Shown here: in pieces, positions 4,980 to 5,381 of the stretch
Position numbering within the stretch: position 1 is the first letter of the stretch
Layout of the letters: each line of letters opens with the position of its first letter
Notes under the pieces: model-generated
Database searches by the model: none
The model's input: only the letters and a program-made list of their open reading frames with translations
Told to the model about the DNA's origin: nothing
From: Actinomycetota bacterium
Lineage (GTDB): Bacteria > Actinomycetota > Acidimicrobiia > Acidimicrobiales > Ilumatobacteraceae
Assembly (NCBI GenBank): GCA_009704065.1
Contig: WLEX01000091.1
Location: 1-5,381, forward strand
Length of the DNA: 5,381 nucleotides
Direction: 5' to 3'
Made by a program: the position numbers and the translations under genes

Positions 4980-5019
4980 AAGAAAACGGTACCTGAACAG
5001 CGGCCATATCCTGCATGTC
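4980..5019. promoter_or_regulatory. short divergent promoter region between the ferredoxin and oligopeptidase genes
   Basis: Only 40 bases separate the two start codons. On the plus strand TATCCT at 5007-5012 could be a -10 element and would place transcription near 5019-5020, at the peptidase ATG, which suits a leaderless message. The palindrome TGTCATGACA (5016-5025) overlaps that start. No clear -35 and no Shine-Dalgarno sequence was seen on either strand. Confidence 0.35.
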
Positions 5020-5381
5020 ATGACAATGGCACCACTTGCCCCTAAACGATTGCAGACATTGAAGCGTCCTACTGGCGAAGTTGAAGATCCATTTGCATGG
5101 CTCATTCAAAAAGACGACCCCGAGACACTCGCCTACCTCGCGGCTGAAAACAGCTTTAGTACCGAATGGTTCGCATCGAGAGGAAAAACAGTCGAAGACA
5201 TTTTCCAGGAGATAAAAGGCCGCGTTCATGAAGATGACTCGTCATACCCAGTCAGTCATGCCGGCTGGTGGTATCAGTCACGCACCGAAACTGGCAAGGC
5301 GTATGCAATTCATACACGCGGACGCACGAGCGACACTGCAGGTGACCAGCTTTTAATCGATGAAAATATCGAAGCGGGCGA
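5020..5381 (+). CDS. ptrB: S9A-family serine peptidase, oligopeptidase B-like (N-terminal part, cut by window edge)
   Basis: Only the first 120 codons are present; family members have about 680-720 residues. The visible part is the start of the beta-propeller domain: VEDPFAWLIQKDDPETLAYL (21-40), AAENSFSTEW (41-50), EIKGRVHEDDSSYPV (64-78) and WWYQSRTETGKAYAIHTR (83-100), all close to the oligopeptidase B N-terminal consensus. The enzyme would cleave short peptides after basic residues in the cytosol. The catalytic Ser-Asp-His triad lies beyond the window and cannot be checked, so prolyl oligopeptidase is not fully excluded. Two in-frame ATG codons, at 5020 and 5026, are possible; the first is chosen because it is at the expected distance from a possible -10 element. 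No Shine-Dalgarno sequence is visible. Confidence 0.88.
   Translation, partial: MTMAPLAPKRLQTLKRPTGEVEDPFAWLIQKDDPETLAYLAAENSFSTEWFASRGKTVEDIFQEIKGRVHEDDSSYPVSHAGWWYQSRTETGKAYAIHTRGRTSDTAGDQLLIDENIEAG

Noticed and set aside
4980..5105. Longer form of the ferredoxin (121 residues) starting upstream
   Set aside because: The extension runs antisense through the start of the oligopeptidase gene and is not ferredoxin-like; the family begins at the M-x-V-W-I-D segment.

Overview
The window looks like a chromosomal stretch from an actinobacterium, most likely of moderate GC content and perhaps from the Acidimicrobiia. This placement is inference. It rests on a 28-residue basic protein resembling actinobacterial bL37, a ferredoxin of the single-cluster type common in actinobacteria, a tRNA gene with no encoded CCA end, and the near absence of Shine-Dalgarno sequences. 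No transposase, integrase, CRISPR array, origin or attachment site is visible.

Layout, left to right. On the minus strand, transcribed leftward: a 120-residue conserved-looking hypothetical protein (1058-1420), tRNA-Leu(UAA) (963-1046), and menC (1-944, C-terminus cut by the window edge), a MenC/N-acylamino acid racemase-type enolase-superfamily protein. Divergent from these, on the plus strand, is a PD-(D/E)XK nuclease with a four-cysteine Cas4/AddB-type cluster motif (about 1493-2428). Its stop codon abuts the stop codon of a leftward VOC-fold protein (2429-3061). Upstream of the VOC gene on the minus strand lie the tiny bL37-like gene (3071-3157), a secreted HNH nuclease with DUF1524-like motifs (3204-4253) and a cysteine-free HxlR-family regulator (4291-4626). 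A 113-base AT-rich non-coding segment follows, carrying an unusual cluster of TCAC/GTGA half-sites. Then comes a minus-strand ferredoxin with an aspartate in place of one cluster cysteine (4740-4979). Divergent from it, the N-terminal part of an oligopeptidase B-like S9 peptidase (5020-5381) runs off the right edge.

The genes do not form one obvious pathway. menC points to menaquinone synthesis, tRNA-Leu and bL37 to translation, the PD-(D/E)XK protein to DNA processing, the HNH protein to extracytoplasmic nucleic-acid degradation, and the ferredoxin to electron transfer. HxlR most plausibly controls itself and perhaps the HNH gene or the ferredoxin through the half-site cluster. I do not see a convincing new multi-gene system. 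The most distinctive observations are the Asp-ligated ferredoxin, the half-site cluster beside HxlR, the stand-alone Fe-S nuclease with its divergent partner, and the easily missed 28-codon ribosomal-protein gene.
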